64,000 nt of DNA from Henricia sp. BOLD:AAB3569 (GCA_037783545.1 JBBELK010000311.1:682001-746000), one strand, 5' to 3'. Shown: positions 32,223 through 44,639, numbered from the stretch's first letter. The notes: generated from the sequence alone by a model not told the origin. Made by a program: numbers and translations.

Positions 32223-33505
32223 CGGCTGCCGGACGCGCATTTTTTTTTTACACCACTGCGAGGGGAATTTGGCAGAAAACTGCTGGTGAAGAGACTAAAG
32301 TTCCCCGTACGTATACATGTGCTATACAATGCGCTGTACATGTGCATGTAGATTGTGTATACGTACGTACTGTACATACGTATTATAATAAGATAAATTT
32401 CATGATTGATTAGAAAGGAAAAAACAAAGAACTGCATACATATTAAAATATCAGCCAAAGGATCAGTGCATGTTTTTTATGTTGAATGAATGGTGAAATA
32501 TTTTTAAAAAAAAACCATCGATCGACGGAACAGTCCCCAAAAGTATGTATTCCTCCATGTACATGTATAAGTTAACTCTGTTTCCAAAACTTGTTTTTCT
32601 TCTTTCCCTTGAAACACGTTTCGATCGTTCTATCTAAATGCGTTTCGATCGTTCTTTCGAAACGACGTTTCGGTCGTTCTTTCGAAACGACGTTTCGATC
32701 GTTCTTTTGAAACGTTTCGGTCGTTCTTAATTTCGAAACGACGTTAATTCGATCGTTCTTTCGTAACGACGTTTCGATCGTTCTTTCCAAACGCGTGTTT
32801 TGATCGTTCTTTCAAAACGCACGTTTCGATCGTTCTTTCAAAACGCGTGTTTCGATCGTTCTTTCAAAACGCGCGTTTCGATCGTTCTTTCAAAACGCGC
32901 GTTTCGATCGTTCTTTCAAAACGCGCGTTTCGATCGTTCTTTCAAAACGCGCGTTTCGATCGTTCTTTCAAAACGCGCGTTTCGATCGTTCTTTCAAAAC
33001 GCGCGTTTTGATCGTTCTTTCAAAACAACGTTTCGATCGTTCTTTCGAAACGCGCGTTTCGATCGTTCTTTCGAAACAACGTTTCGATCAATCTTTCAAA
33101 ACAACGTTTCGATCAATCTTTTGAAACGTACGAATCTTTCGAAACACTTAATTTTAGAATTCATTTTTTTAAACACTATAATTTGCCCCTTAATTTAAGC
33201 ACTTTTTGTTACCTAAAGTCACTTTTCAAACGTTCCCTCCAAACACTTTTTCAATCACTTCTTCTAAATACTAATTGTAAAATTCTTTAAACTATGTTTT
33301 GCATACAAGATCTCGAAGCCGAGATCGGCTACCCCTCATTTTTTTCCTGCGGTGAAAAGTCACTGGTATCATCGTCGGTCGACAGACACGCGGTTTGCAA
33401 TCATTGGCTTATTACGCATGCGCGACTTTTTCGTAGTCTTTGTACGTGCGCTGTAACAGGATTACCCCTCGCAGTGGTGTAAACAAAAAATGCGCCTGCC
33501 GGACC
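32223..33505. mobile_element. TIR element with minisatellite (right arm)
   Basis: Mirror of 19851-21065 with the same terminal repeats (GGCTGCCGGACGCGC .. CACTGCGAGGGG and CCCCTCGCAGTGGTG .. TGCCGGACC). It contains an extra segment near 32340-32385 rich in CGTACGTAC/TGTACAT that the left copy lacks. Confidence 0.75.
32615..33135. repeat. minisatellite, about 20 copies of the 26-bp unit (right arm)
   Basis: Complement of the left-arm unit (CGTTTCGATCGTTCTTTC core). The CGCG-type copies form a longer uniform run (about 32870-33010) than in the left arm, while the TAGATA variants are reduced to one. All three frames are open across the array because 26 is not a multiple of 3 and no unit phase contains a stop. 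It should not be read as a protein. Confidence 0.85.
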
Positions 33506-36150
33506 TTAAATTCAGTCTAGTCAAATAATGTTTGGTCCGGGTACCAGACTAACCAATAACCAGCCTAAAGTCGCTGGCTACAGTTTATCGCGAGAGGTCG
33601 CTCATGCCATAGACTTGGAGTAGGACAAGGCTAGGTTCTGCACGACTTTCAACACTAACAACACGTGGTTCGTGCGGTCCGCGGTCCGAAAATTTGTCTC
33701 AGTTGTGGGCAGATCTCCACTTAAAAGATTTTGTTACCAGATCTGCTACGCTGACATGATCTGTAACGGGAAATATCAAACTAACATGATATGTAACACT
33801 AACACGTCCTGTTAACACGGTGTTCCCAACCACCCTGACGAAGGCCCAGAGAGGCCGAACATTTGGTCCACCCTCGTAAGTTGAGCACTAGTTTATTTTT
33901 ATTTTGCACTCTATAGTTCAACTGTTAACACGATGTTTGTTCTGAGCCACGATTCCGATTAACTGATCTGTTAACACTAACACGTAACACACAGAGAAAT
34001 GTGACCTAACCATGTATAGGTTTTCCCGGCCAATTTCACCAAGTTTTCCAATCTAGCGCCGTGCTCGATCATTCTATTTATAATGAAATTTAATGACCAC
34101 GCTGGTTGTCATTCAACAATCTGAAAGAAGCATTACATTTTAATCTTTGCGCATTCCATCGTTTTTGAGTTCTGTTTGTCTTTGTAAAAGGTGCTTTCAA
34201 ATTAAAAGTATCGCATCGGTCATTCAATTTTGGAAGGACCAGCACAGAGAGGTTATTTGGACATTCATTTTCATTGAGGTGCAAACATTTTTCAAAAGGC
34301 ATGGCTATATACGTCTGATCTGACCGGCATCAACTTTTGAATGCAACAATCGTCAAAATGTGCCCAAAAAGGAATCTCAGTTTGCCACATATTAAGGATT
34401 GAATGCACCAGAAGGAAATAGAATGCTCAAAAACGAAAACGGACGTACGTTTGAAATACAATGTTGGTTGCCTCAATAAATCACGTGAAATTTAATGACC
34501 AATAACGACAATTATCAGGTCTTGAGATGCTGGATAGCGTGAGAAATTCACTGCGTATCTCGTTGAAAATTACTACTCTCTTTAGAACCGTATAAGGGAA
34601 AATTTAGCACTTCCTATGCCCGCTATTCAGTGTCAACAAACCAGAAAGAAATAACACAGTTGAGTGAAATGACATGAACTTCGAATTTATTTGTTGTTCC
34701 GGGTTCAACGGTTACCTGTAACATAAATATGCTAAACAGCCGAATTTTATTATATACTTCCGTGTACAGACTGTATATAGTTAGCAGGATCAGCGGTGTA
34801 CTGTTGATTTTGAATTTTCTTCGGACTCGTGAGAATTACCTGCAACTGAGATTAACAAGGTGAGTCGCAGTGTGCTTAGACATTCATCAGTTCCATTAAT
34901 TGCATTGTGAAAACTATTCCTGCCTGTAGGTAGTATACCCACATTTATTTTGAAAGAAGCCTTTAACAAGACTAATGATGTATGTTTTTCCCGGCCAATT
35001 TCAGCAGACAACTGGCTAAGTTGAATCAGTTCAGATTCATTTTAGAATTCTGCAATATACTACTTTTGCGTAATGCGATTCAATATAGGCCTATGTTTTC
35101 TCGCCCAATTGTAACAAAATACCAACCAATTTCGTTACAGGTACATTCGTTTTAGCGCGAATTTAAATACATTTGGGATCATTGTTGACATTTTTTGAAA
35201 AGAGCATTTTATTTGGTTTTTCAAGCACGCAATCAGGAAAATTTGGCATTCAAATTTAAAACTACGCGCACGCATTCAGTTTGGAAATATCACCATATAT
35301 CATTCAAATTCACCCACGCCTTGATCCAAGAGCATAAACGAATTCATGAATTCATTCATTAAATGTTTCTATAATAAACGCTCGAATTCTGCATTTACTT
35401 GCCTGACAACGAATACAGCATGTATTAATGCCCGAATACACAGTTGACACCTTCCTCTGCGAAATTAAATGAGTATTGGCGGAATTTGCTGGGGCTTTTA
35501 CGAATTAGTGTGCCTCTTTTTCCAAATTAAACGACCATTGGTGCAAATTGAATGGATGCTCTATCAAATTGAAACTCGCTTAAGGTGGTGCACTCAATTT
35601 CTTGCGAAATTGAATAATATTGCAGTATCAAATGGAATGTTTCCCCCGGCCGGGGAAACCTATATTATAGGTTTTCCCGCACATTTTAAAACTTTTTCAA
35701 TTAAATAAATATCCGTTTAACTTCAATCTCGTATCGAAAATTCCCGAATTTGCATTCGTATTTGGTCGTTCGTGTTTGTATATTTTTCGAAAAAGACTAT
35801 TTGATGTCGTCGTCAGCAGTTGCCAAACGTATACGAATAAAACAATGTAGTCATTTGGAAATCAATTTCACTTTGGATTTTTCTACTTATTCATATTAAC
35901 CTTTCTGTTTTAAACACTTTAAATGTTTACATGCATACATTAGATCATGCTTGTCTTATACGTGAGCCTATATAACAATGACATGTTAATTAGCATTTTG
36001 TATTGTGTGTGTCCCATGTATAGTCTGTGTAAGTCTCGTTTCAGGTCACACTGAATTGATATGTTACCGTATCGTACCGCGTTTATAAGCGCTCAAACGC
36101 CGATAAATGGGAAAAGGAGTTCAAAATCTATCAATTCAATAAGAAAATGA
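33506..36150. other. mirror of 17250-19850, non-coding
   Basis: Contains the same AATTYG-word modules and TTTTCCCGGCC / TTTTCTCGCCC boundary motifs (34020, 34985, 35095 and 35670) in reverse. No gene seen. Confidence 0.5.
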
Positions 36151-36179
36151 TTTGATTCTTCGTTGGTATCCATTTTGGG

Positions 36180-36520
36180 CAAGGATTTGGGTGTTAAGTA
36201 ACACCAATTTGGGAATCAATATTTGTTAACACCAAGAAGAGTGTTAAACTTTACACCCCTATCCGGTGTCAACGTATTCTTCTTAGTGTTTATTTCGGGC
36301 AAGAATTTTGGTGTTAATTGACACCTGAATGTGGATTAAAATTGTAACACCTACAGTTGATTTATTCTTACAGATTTAAAAGACGACACAATTGGTGTAA
36401 ATTGGGTTACCACTTTAAAACAAAACACGCACTGCAAAACCACTGGTGTTAAATTTAACACCGATGATGTAAATTAACACCAGTATTTGGCGTTAAAATA
36501 TTTTAACACTTATCTGTTCG
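36180..36520. repeat. GTGTTAA/TTAACAC-rich repeat with a CACTGCAAAA end
   Basis: Many alternating GGTGTTAA and TTAACACC words. At 36430 the phrase CACTGCAAAACCACTGGTGT matches the terminal CACTGCAAAA of the palindromic element at 49868-51739. It is probably a MITE of the CACTG-ended (CACTA-like) type; the far end is not defined. Confidence 0.45.
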
Positions 36521-36711
36521 TGGTGGAACAGTATTGAAATTGGCAAAATACCATGCATTGTTTTCATCATGTTTTTTCGGTTTTTAAAATGTTTTATTCG
36601 TCCGAATAAAACACGCACTGGTCCGAGTCCAGTAATACCTAGCACAATCGTTACCAGTCCAGGTCAAGCAATCCTCAAGACCACAGACACGGATATAAAA
36701 ATTAAAAATTA

Positions 36712-36918
36712 GTTAGGGGCGGTCGGGTTGGCGTACGGGTTCTTTCCTCGCCTTTCACCTCTGGGGTCCCGGGTTCGAATCCGGGGCGTGTATGTGGATT
36801 GGGGGTTTTCCTCCCACTTCTAAAACTGCAACTCTTTCTTCGTCATCTCAAGTTGATAATATAGTATAGTTAAAGCTAAAACCGTATAGTTGATGGCAAA
36901 ATATACAACAACAACAGT
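36712..36918 (+). mobile_element. tRNA-derived SINE
   Basis: A-box-like TTGGCGTACGGG, a central TTTCACCTC loop like tRNA-Glu, a perfect B box GGTTCGAATCC (36771-36781), then ATGTGGATTGGGGGTTTTCC, a tRNA-unrelated body, and a 3' (ACA)n tail at 36903-36918. RNA polymerase III transcription is inferred from the boxes. Confidence 0.75.
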
Positions 36919-38240
36919 TTGTCAAGGTCGTGGTGATGAATCCCTTTGCTTCACTCTATTATATCAGCCGTGCCAATTGAATGGAAAGGTTCTTCGTATA
37001 TCCCATACTTAAAGACTATTTGATCAGTTTTGGAACAATTTTAATGACAAAAACAAGACGTCTTAAACGAAAATTAAAACTCGGTTAAACAACTGAAGTG
37101 ATCAAAAAGGGAGCTTGCCACTAAAAGCAAAGGTTTCCTGGTTGGTAATTTAACTCCTTTTAGTGGTTTTCTTTTACTTATTTGGTTTTTATCTACATGT
37201 GATTAATTTGAATGTGCAAAGTGCTAAACTGGTTGCACATAAACGAAAACGCGTGAACTCAGCGTGTGCCAAATTGAGTGACGATTCGATGGTTTGAATT
37301 TGAATGACGCACGTTCTAAAATGGATAGCTTAGCGCACAAATTTGAACGTCTTTAAACGAAATCGAATAGCGTAAAAATGAATAAGAACCAGAGAAATAG
37401 CGACCTGATCAAAATTACACGAACATGCACTTTCAAACACGAATTCGAATTTTTGAGGAATTCGAGCGAGAAAACCTATATTAAGTGTAGGGTTTCCAGT
37501 TTATGTCAGAGACGGAAATATTAAACAAATTATGAACGTTTTGCTCAATCAACGTTTCGCACAGGAGAAATGAGATTTTAAGGGTTTTTATAGTGGACCC
37601 CGAATCGGTAGGTAAAACTGCTAATTTTGACGTGGTGTCAAAATGGTTACGAAAAAAACGGTCGCCTCGCGTGATATGATTCCTATTTAAGGTCTCCGGA
37701 AGTCGACGAGTCTCGCAAAGTCCCGCTCGTTCTCGAGGTCAACTTACACGGTCTGTATATACGTAGGCCATATCCAGATTTTGAACCACTATACACCATA
37801 TACATTTTGAGAAGTGCTGGCAATGTTATAAAGTACTTTTCAGGAGGGTCGTTAATATTTCGGATAACAGATATCAAAGTAACACATCGGCAAAATTGGT
37901 GTTAGGGCCTATGTGCTCTTCGGTTGACGTAAAAAGCATTTATACGCATGGGACACATAATTATGTATATTTCGAAAACAACCATTCCAGAATGAAATTT
38001 GTGCCCGACACGCAAGACATTAATGAAATATATGAAATAACTGATAGTGATTGATGAGCAGCAAGTTAAAGTGCATACATTTGAAATTTCATTTTATTTT
38101 GAAACGCCTCAGTCAGACGCATATCGAAAGATAACAACAAATCTGGACCGGCCGTTAACTTATCGGACGAGGTATTAACCGCAACAAGAGCTTCGAGAAC
38201 AGCGCTCTTGTCGTTGCGATGGCTTAGCGGCGAGGGTCTA
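36919..38240. other. intergenic with a dispersed repeat
   Basis: Positions 37105-37490 share ordered phrases with 39900-40170 (GAATGTGCAAA.TGCT, GCACATAAACGAAAA, GTGTGCCAAA, GAATTCGAGCGAGAAAA). Nothing else is recognised. Confidence 0.45.
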
Positions 38241-38442
38241 AAGCCGGCCGTACACCTTGCATTTCGTCCATGATCCGATCACGATAGCGCATGTTGTGCA
38301 GTCGCATCATATGGCGTACGGGTTTTGCGATGCGTTCCGATGACGATGTGGTCACGATTTTGTGCAGAATTTCGAGCATGCTCGAAAATTGGCGTGTCTG
38401 TGCAATCGCAACGGAGTCGGAACGCAAGATGTACGGCCGGCT
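38241..38442. mobile_element. MITE with TIR AAGCCGGCCGTACAYCTTGC
   Basis: A 20-bp terminal inverted repeat with one mismatch; 202 bp, non-coding. Confidence 0.75.
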
Positions 38443-38520
38443 TAGAGTCTCGTTACGTTAACTAACGCTTCGGGAACATGGGCCCAGTATTGGAACACTG
38501 AAGAACATAATACCTCTTAA

Positions 38521-39091
38521 AGGGCCCTGAAATGGTGTTTTTATCAATGAAATCTGTGCTATGGAACTAGTCCATTAATTTACAATCATAAAAACCCTAC
38601 TTGGAAGTTGTTTAGGAGGTTAAAATCAAGGTTTTTTTTATTGTTATGCTAATGAAAATTTACATATGCATGAGCAAAGTGGTGATGTCACATTAGGAAA
38701 ACACAGGAAAATCTCATTCAACTGTGTACAAAAGCTTCTACAATTTTCTCCAACTTGCTGAAACTTTTGTAACCCATGACGGTTTAGGTTTGTTTTACAT
38801 GTTGCCTATTGCAAATCATGAAAAAAACTAAGGCTGGAAACTGCAGCATTTTTCCACAATTCCAGTTTGAAGTCTTATGTTTTTTCTTTGCTTTTTTGCT
38901 GTGTATTCCTAAAGTGACATGCCCCAAACAGCGCCCTCTTTCTGTGAGTTTATGTGAAGACATTTTCAAGTTGAAAAATGCCACTTTTTATTCATGGGCC
39001 ATCAAAATGAACAGTATTGTCTTTCTACACAAGTAATCCTTCATATGCAGCAAAAACTGTGCATAAAGTTATTGAGCATTTCAGGGGCCCT
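38521..39091. mobile_element. TTAA-flanked MITE with TIR AGGGCCCTGAAATG
   Basis: TTAA flanks both ends (38517-38520 and 39092-39095). The ends AGGGCCCTGAAATG and CATTTCAGGGGCCCT are complementary apart from one extra G. A truncated relative is at 14411-14688. The TTAA target points to a piggyBac-type origin (inferred). No transposase. Confidence 0.75.
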
Positions 39092-39176
39092 TTAAAACAA
39101 AAAGTGAAACAATAACAGTGATCAGATAAGGAAATTATCGCTAAAAGTACAAAGTTGTTCTGATTGTTGATTCAAA

Positions 39177-39881
39177 GCTATGTCACACAGCCACTACGTA
39201 CAATTAGCGCATATTCCACGGATGAAATTTGGTCATTCGTGGATATACGTGGAAAAATTGAGAAAAGTTGGGATCTTTACGTGAAATTTTGACAGATGTA
39301 TCACGAATGAACTACGTTAAAACCACGGAAGAAGTACGAATAAACCACGCAAAGAACACGTAAATCTACGTAAAAGCCATTATTGCGCGATTATTGCGCT
39401 GTTTATCTGCAATTCATTAGTGATTCGTGCGTCAATTACGTAATTTTAACGCGATATGTGCGCCGTATGCGCGATATAAAAGTGATACATCTGTGGTACA
39501 TGCGTGAAAGGTCCATTAAACATACGTGGACATACGTGGAACGGTCGTGGAAAGCCAAACATTTGCGTATGCATCTCGCAAAAATCACGCACAACTGCGT
39601 AAGATTTACGTAAGATTTACGTAAGAATTGCGTATAAACTACGTAAAATACGCATAAACTGCGTAAATCTCAACCGACCAAAAGTTTTGAGCAGCTCAAA
39701 ACCGAAATCACGTAAAGTACGTCTGCCGAAACTTGAACCCTCGACGGACATCTGCGCACATCGACGAATGAAAAACGCATGAAACACTTATGAATTACGT
39801 ATATCGCGCATGTATCACGAATGACCAAAATTTCATCCGTGGAATATGCGCTAATTGTACGTAGTGGCTGTGTGACATAGC
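39177..39881. mobile_element. MITE, 705 bp, ACGTAA-rich, TIR of about 60 bp
   Basis: The left end starts GCTATGTCACACAGCCACTA and the right end is its complement, continuing through GCGCATATTCCACGGATGAA. Flanks ATTCAAA and CTTCAAA form a 7-bp target duplication with one mismatch. The interior is full of ACGTAA/TTACGT words. It interrupts a dispersed repeat that resumes at 39882. Confidence 0.75.
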
Positions 39882-41274
39882 CTTCAAACCTGTTTACTGT
39901 TTTCTTATATTTATTTTGTTTTAATTGCGTGGAATTGTTTTGAATGTGCAAAATGCTGAATCAGTCGCACATAAACGAAAATGAAAGTAAAACCGTGTGA
40001 ACTGAACGTGTGCCAAACTGAAGCAAGACCGAATACTCAATGTTTTTTTTGGAAATGAATAACAACCATAGCAGAGAAAATATCGTCCTGATCAAAGTCG
40101 CACGAATACGTACTTTCACTAACGAATTCGAATGTATTTCTGATGAATTCGAGCGAGAAAAAAACATATAGACATGATGGAAACAGCCGTCCGATTTAAA
40201 GTTGCGTTGGTCAGCATTTAAATCTTTTTTAAAAGCACACACTTGTCATTTGAATTCACCAGTCGGGTAGACATTTGGGAAATTACTGCACTCAAATTGT
40301 TGGTTTGTTAAACAGCTAGAATCCCCCCTTCCACATTGTTTTAGTTTTTCTGTTTATCATGGAGGTGTATGTGTCTACAACACCATCACAACTTGTTTTC
40401 CACAAAAAATCTACAGACTTTTGCTAAAAACGTAAAGCAGTTCCGACCCTCTTCACCCAAATTCTGAAACGCTCGAGGTCACTCGGCTTGTTTATCAACA
40501 GGGTGTTGACGTCATCCTGAGAAACATACAAAACGGTTTGTGCAGTATTGAATGGAAAATACACGAAGTGAATGTTTATCATGCCTATTTTGTCCTTGTA
40601 ATTCAAAATACAAACGTGAAAAACACTTCATGTAATATGACAGCAATCTACTATTACCTGTTTTGTGAAAAAACGATGAAATTGTGGCCCACAGTGACTC
40701 TCTTTTGAAGTAAATACTGGTGCATTGCGACGGGTGGTTTTGTCACGGAACGACCGGCATTCACAGCGGTCTGTGTACGGTCCACTGCGGCGTAGTTTCC
40801 ACGTGTTTGGACATCGGCCGTACAAGTTATAGAATGAGCGACTAATTTTTCTCTCTCTTGGTAATAGAAAAGAAAATCTTTCTGCTCTTTTTTTTTCATA
40901 GTGTCTGGTAAAACATGCAACCACGCAGCTACTGGGCATATCTCTGGCTTTTTGGAACAACAAAATTCTTCAAAAAACACCATCTAAAAGAGACGGTTTT
41001 CTAAGTTTTTTGCGTGTAAACGTATGGAGCTAACTATCGTGTTGACTTCTCTTTCTCAGGATTGCGTCACGGGGTCACGCGCATATCATGAATACCTAAT
41101 GAGCGTTTCAGAAATCGCGAAAATCTCATTTTCGAAAAGCGCACTTTTGCTTGCAATTTATCCACTTAAAACCGACAATTAAAAAATAATAAAAATCCAC
41201 GTCGGCAAGAGGGATGTTTGGACTATCGAAAAAAGCCTAAATGCTGGATTTTCGCCAAGGGGGATTCTTCCTCT
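39882..41274. other. intergenic
   Basis: 39900-40170 is a relative of 37105-37490. The rest has no recognisable gene. Confidence 0.4.
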
Positions 41275-41990
41275 TTAAATGTTCGGCATTGTGCGTGATC
41301 GCTATAGCCCACAAATTCGTGGGGAAAAAAGAAAAGAAAAGAAAAACACAAACAAACAAAAAGGTCAATGATGTACAATGCAGATGATTGAGGAAAATCT
41401 GTCTCAAAGCAGGAACATGATAAACCCCCCCCCAAAAAAAAAAAAAACAAACACGCACAAAGAGACGTGGTAATAATTTAAACGACACAGATTCGTGATT
41501 ATTCACAGGTCAGTGTAAACAAGTTGAAAAGGAAAGCAACTAATCTATTTTCGGAGTACAATTATGAACAAACAAATTTATGGTATATATAAACATACTG
41601 TATGATAGCTGCTAACAAAGCAAAGATGCATAAAACGGTCGCTTGTCTTTTCACATATTTATCAATTTTGCGATGTCGATTATCCCTATAGATGAAAACA
41701 AAAATGACGATTGTGGTTAAAATTGTCCACAAAGAGCGCTGTGCTAAAGTGGTTGACGACTTTGAAGTATTAATCTGTGCTGACAATCTCTTCAATTTAA
41801 TATAGGTTTTCTTGGCCGACTTCGCACTTTTGCCTCGCAATGAAAGCGTCAATCCGTTTCACGCATTTACCCACTGATGGACTGAACACACATTTTCGTT
41901 TTCCTAAAACAAGTACATGTATTCATATTTTTCGTTATTTTGCGTTCAAATGTATTTTTTGGACAAGCATGCAATTATTCTAAAAGATAA
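41275..41990. repeat. direct repeat, copy 1
   Basis: Starts TTTAAATGTTCGGCATTGTG and aligns along its length with 42720-43388. The minus strand holds a small frame (41852-41562) with two hydrophobic stretches (SLWTILTTIVIFVFIY and ATVLCIFALLAAIIQYVYIY) and a basic N-terminal part. It lacks an ATG start and has no family match. Confidence 0.65.
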
Positions 41991-42719
41991 TAGATCCTAA
42001 AAACAAACCATAAGCATCAAATTTTGCCGTTTTTGAGCATTTTTCAAAAAATCAAGGTCACGTGATTATTTGAACCATATTTCTGGTTCGGATAAATCAC
42101 ATGGCCTTGTGAGTTACAGTTTTATTTCCAGCCGTAGAAACCAGCGCGAAGTGTGAGTTGCTTCTGTCATAACAATCGCGGCTGGTTTTACTTCTTGTTG
42201 GTAAATAATGTCCTATACGAACACTGTACATACTGTATTTTCCAATTTGTAGACAAGCCTGCAAACACTGAGGTTTCATAGGAAGGATTTCTGGGTGTTG
42301 ATATGGACGACAGAATCTCTTAGATTTTCGTGCCTTTGTGGCGATAACAAAATAATACCCGAATAATAAAACAGCACTATTGCAGACGTTGAAGAAACTA
42401 ACTAGTTGCGTTCGAGTTTCCTCCTTAAGTCAGCGCTGACCTTGGGAGGATCATGGAAGGTGTGAAAAGTCAGGAAAAATAAGGAAACGTGGTAAACACG
42501 TCGTGTCGACTTGTATCGAACGCCACCTTTATTTACGAACACATGATACATAATACAGCGCAGAGCGTCTGGTAAAGCGTATAGGCCAATAGTCCAACAT
42601 TTGACCTCTTTTGTTAATTTAAAACATTTCTAGTTAATTACGTGACATTTTGATGATTTTTTTTTTTACAACGACCATTGTCAATGATGCTAGATCGCTA
42701 CATGTGTTCCTTACGATTT
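41991..42719. other. spacer between the two direct repeats
   Basis: No gene or known repeat seen. Confidence 0.4.
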
Positions 42720-43388
42720 GTTAAATGTTCGGCATTGTACGTGATCGCCATAACCCACAAATTCGTGGGAAAAAAACACATAAACAAACAAAAAGGTCAA
42801 TGATGTACAGATTTTTGAGGAAAATCCGCCTCACAGCAGGAAACATGATCAACAAAAAAGACACGCACAAAGAGACGTTGTAATGATTTCAACAACACAG
42901 ATTCATGATTATTCACAGTCAGTGTAAACAAGTTAAAAAGAAAATCAACTAATCTATATTCAGGAAAATGAACAAACAAATTTATAGTATTACAAGGAAA
43001 CATACTGTGGACCAGCCGCCAACAAAGCAAAGATGCACAAAACGGTCGCTTGTCTTTTTACATATTTATCAATTTTGCGATGTCGATTGTCCTATAGATG
43101 AAAACAACAATGACGATTGTGGTTAACATTGTCCACAAAGAGCGCTGTGCTAAAGTGGTTGACGATTTTAGAGTATTAATCTGCGCTGACAATCTCCTCA
43201 ATTTAATATATGCTTTATCGGCGGACTTCGCACTTTTGCCTCGCAATGAAAGCGTCCATCCGTTTCACGCGTTTACCCAATGATGGACTGAACACACATT
43301 TCGTTTTCCTAAAACAAGTATTCATTTTCGTTATTTTGCGTTAGAATGTATTTGTTGCACAAGCAATTGTTCTAAAAGATCATTAATT
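42720..43388. repeat. direct repeat, copy 2
   Basis: Second copy of 41275-41990, with small indels. The small minus-strand frame is kept for about 55 codons (RLSAQINTLKSSTTLAQRSL) and then shifts. Confidence 0.65.
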
Positions 43389-43421
43389 TTTCGTTTTAGG
43401 TCGTTCAGTTTGTGAGTTTAA

Positions 43422-43555
43422 AAGCACACGGGCTCGTCAGCAATGCGTGCGCGCCAAACTCTAGCCACGAATTACGCAGCTCCATGCCTTTGCTATGGAG
43501 CTGCGTATTTCGTGGCACAAACTTGGCGCGCGTGCATTGCTGACGAGCCTGTGCA
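43422..43555. mobile_element. hairpin MITE related to 13356-13458
   Basis: Arms GGGCTCGTCAGCAATGCGTG.. and ..TGCATTGCTGACGAGCC pair over nearly 55 bases around a 9-base turn (GCCTTTGCT). TTAA is present at the left (43418-43421) but not at the right end. Confidence 0.7.
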
Positions 43556-44639
43556 TGGCCCTGTCACACCTTGACGATTTAGCCAGCGTATGCCGACGTA
43601 TCAACATTTGTCTAAAACGCTGGCATACGCTGAACTATCGATGTTTTTTTTTTCAATTTTGGGCGTATAGCGTATTCATAACGAGTTGGACGTATACATA
43701 ACGTATTAGTAACTTATATAGAACGTTTCGATTACTTATAAATAACTTATACCAACGAATGCTTAGCGTGTTGCCGGCGTTCACAACTTATGCCCAACGA
43801 TAGTCTAACTTATGCATAGCGCGCGGCAGCGTATCGCCGACGATCACGTGTCGTAGCCTATAAAAAGGCATCCTCTTGCAACAGTGCCCCTTTAACGCAC
43901 TCCCTAACTCCTGCGTACAGTAGCCCTGTTGAAAAAGGCCCCATTTGGCGGTGGGACTAGCGACAGAAATCTTGTCGCCTCTGCTGGACCAATCAGGACG
44001 CTTGCTGTGCATTGTAGCACGATTGCAGGCATTCAAATGTAACGCGCGCAGATTGTAAACACCGTGCATGCATGTGATACATGTACTCGGTAATGCTGGC
44101 CGTTGTCCGCGTCGGCGATTGGCTGCTATTTAAAGCATGGGCCTACTGGGGAATCCGTTCCATTACATTCGTCAGCATGCATCCCTGTTATTAATGTGAA
44201 CAACTGCGGAGTAAATAAGGTTCGTCGTTTGAAAGTTTGGTAGGAATGGGACAGTCATAAGGAACGGAACCCAATACAATTTCTGGAAAGTATAGAAATC
44301 GTTTCTTTTCGGCATAACATGACCGAATTGATTAAATTACATCAAAATGACTCGGGCGTGAGTTGGCTCAAGACAACAGCCGGCTCGCTCCACAGATTTG
44401 CGTGTATTTCCTCAGGGTATTGTCACGTCGCTTCGCATAGTGAAAAATTCCCTGAGATCTCAGGATGATAAAAAGGCTGCCGCTCGACGATTCAAATCAT
44501 AACCGCACGAGACATCGCAGTATCAATATCACCGTATCAACATGACCGTCATGCCGAAGAAAACTTCGAAGAACGCTGCCAATACGCCATTATACGGTAA
44601 CGTGTGTGAACGTGTGTCAACGATCGCTTGAACAAAAGA
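43556..44639. other. intergenic, ACTTATA/AGCGTATGCC-rich
   Basis: Between 43570 and 43860 short words (ACTTATA, AGCGTATGCC and AACTTATGC) recur irregularly, suggesting a decayed repeat. 43870-44639 shows nothing recognised. Confidence 0.35.

Larger units (their letters stand above)
28157..36150. repeat. right arm of the 18-kb imperfect palindrome
   Basis: Reverse complement of the left arm (17250-27190). It lacks the copy B insertion and has an RNase H deletion of about 0.5 kb in its DIRS-like copy. The outer boundary is near 36150, where identity with the left arm stops. Confidence 0.85.

Noticed and set aside
17250-36150. A giant Polinton/Maverick-type element with long terminal inverted repeats
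   Set aside because: No protein-primed polymerase, integrase, packaging ATPase or capsid genes are present. The loop is only a LINE fragment and the arms contain other known element types.
41223-41506. Phe-rich frames on the minus strand near 41.3 kb
   Set aside because: They are produced by A-rich tracts on the plus strand and overlap each other in different frames.
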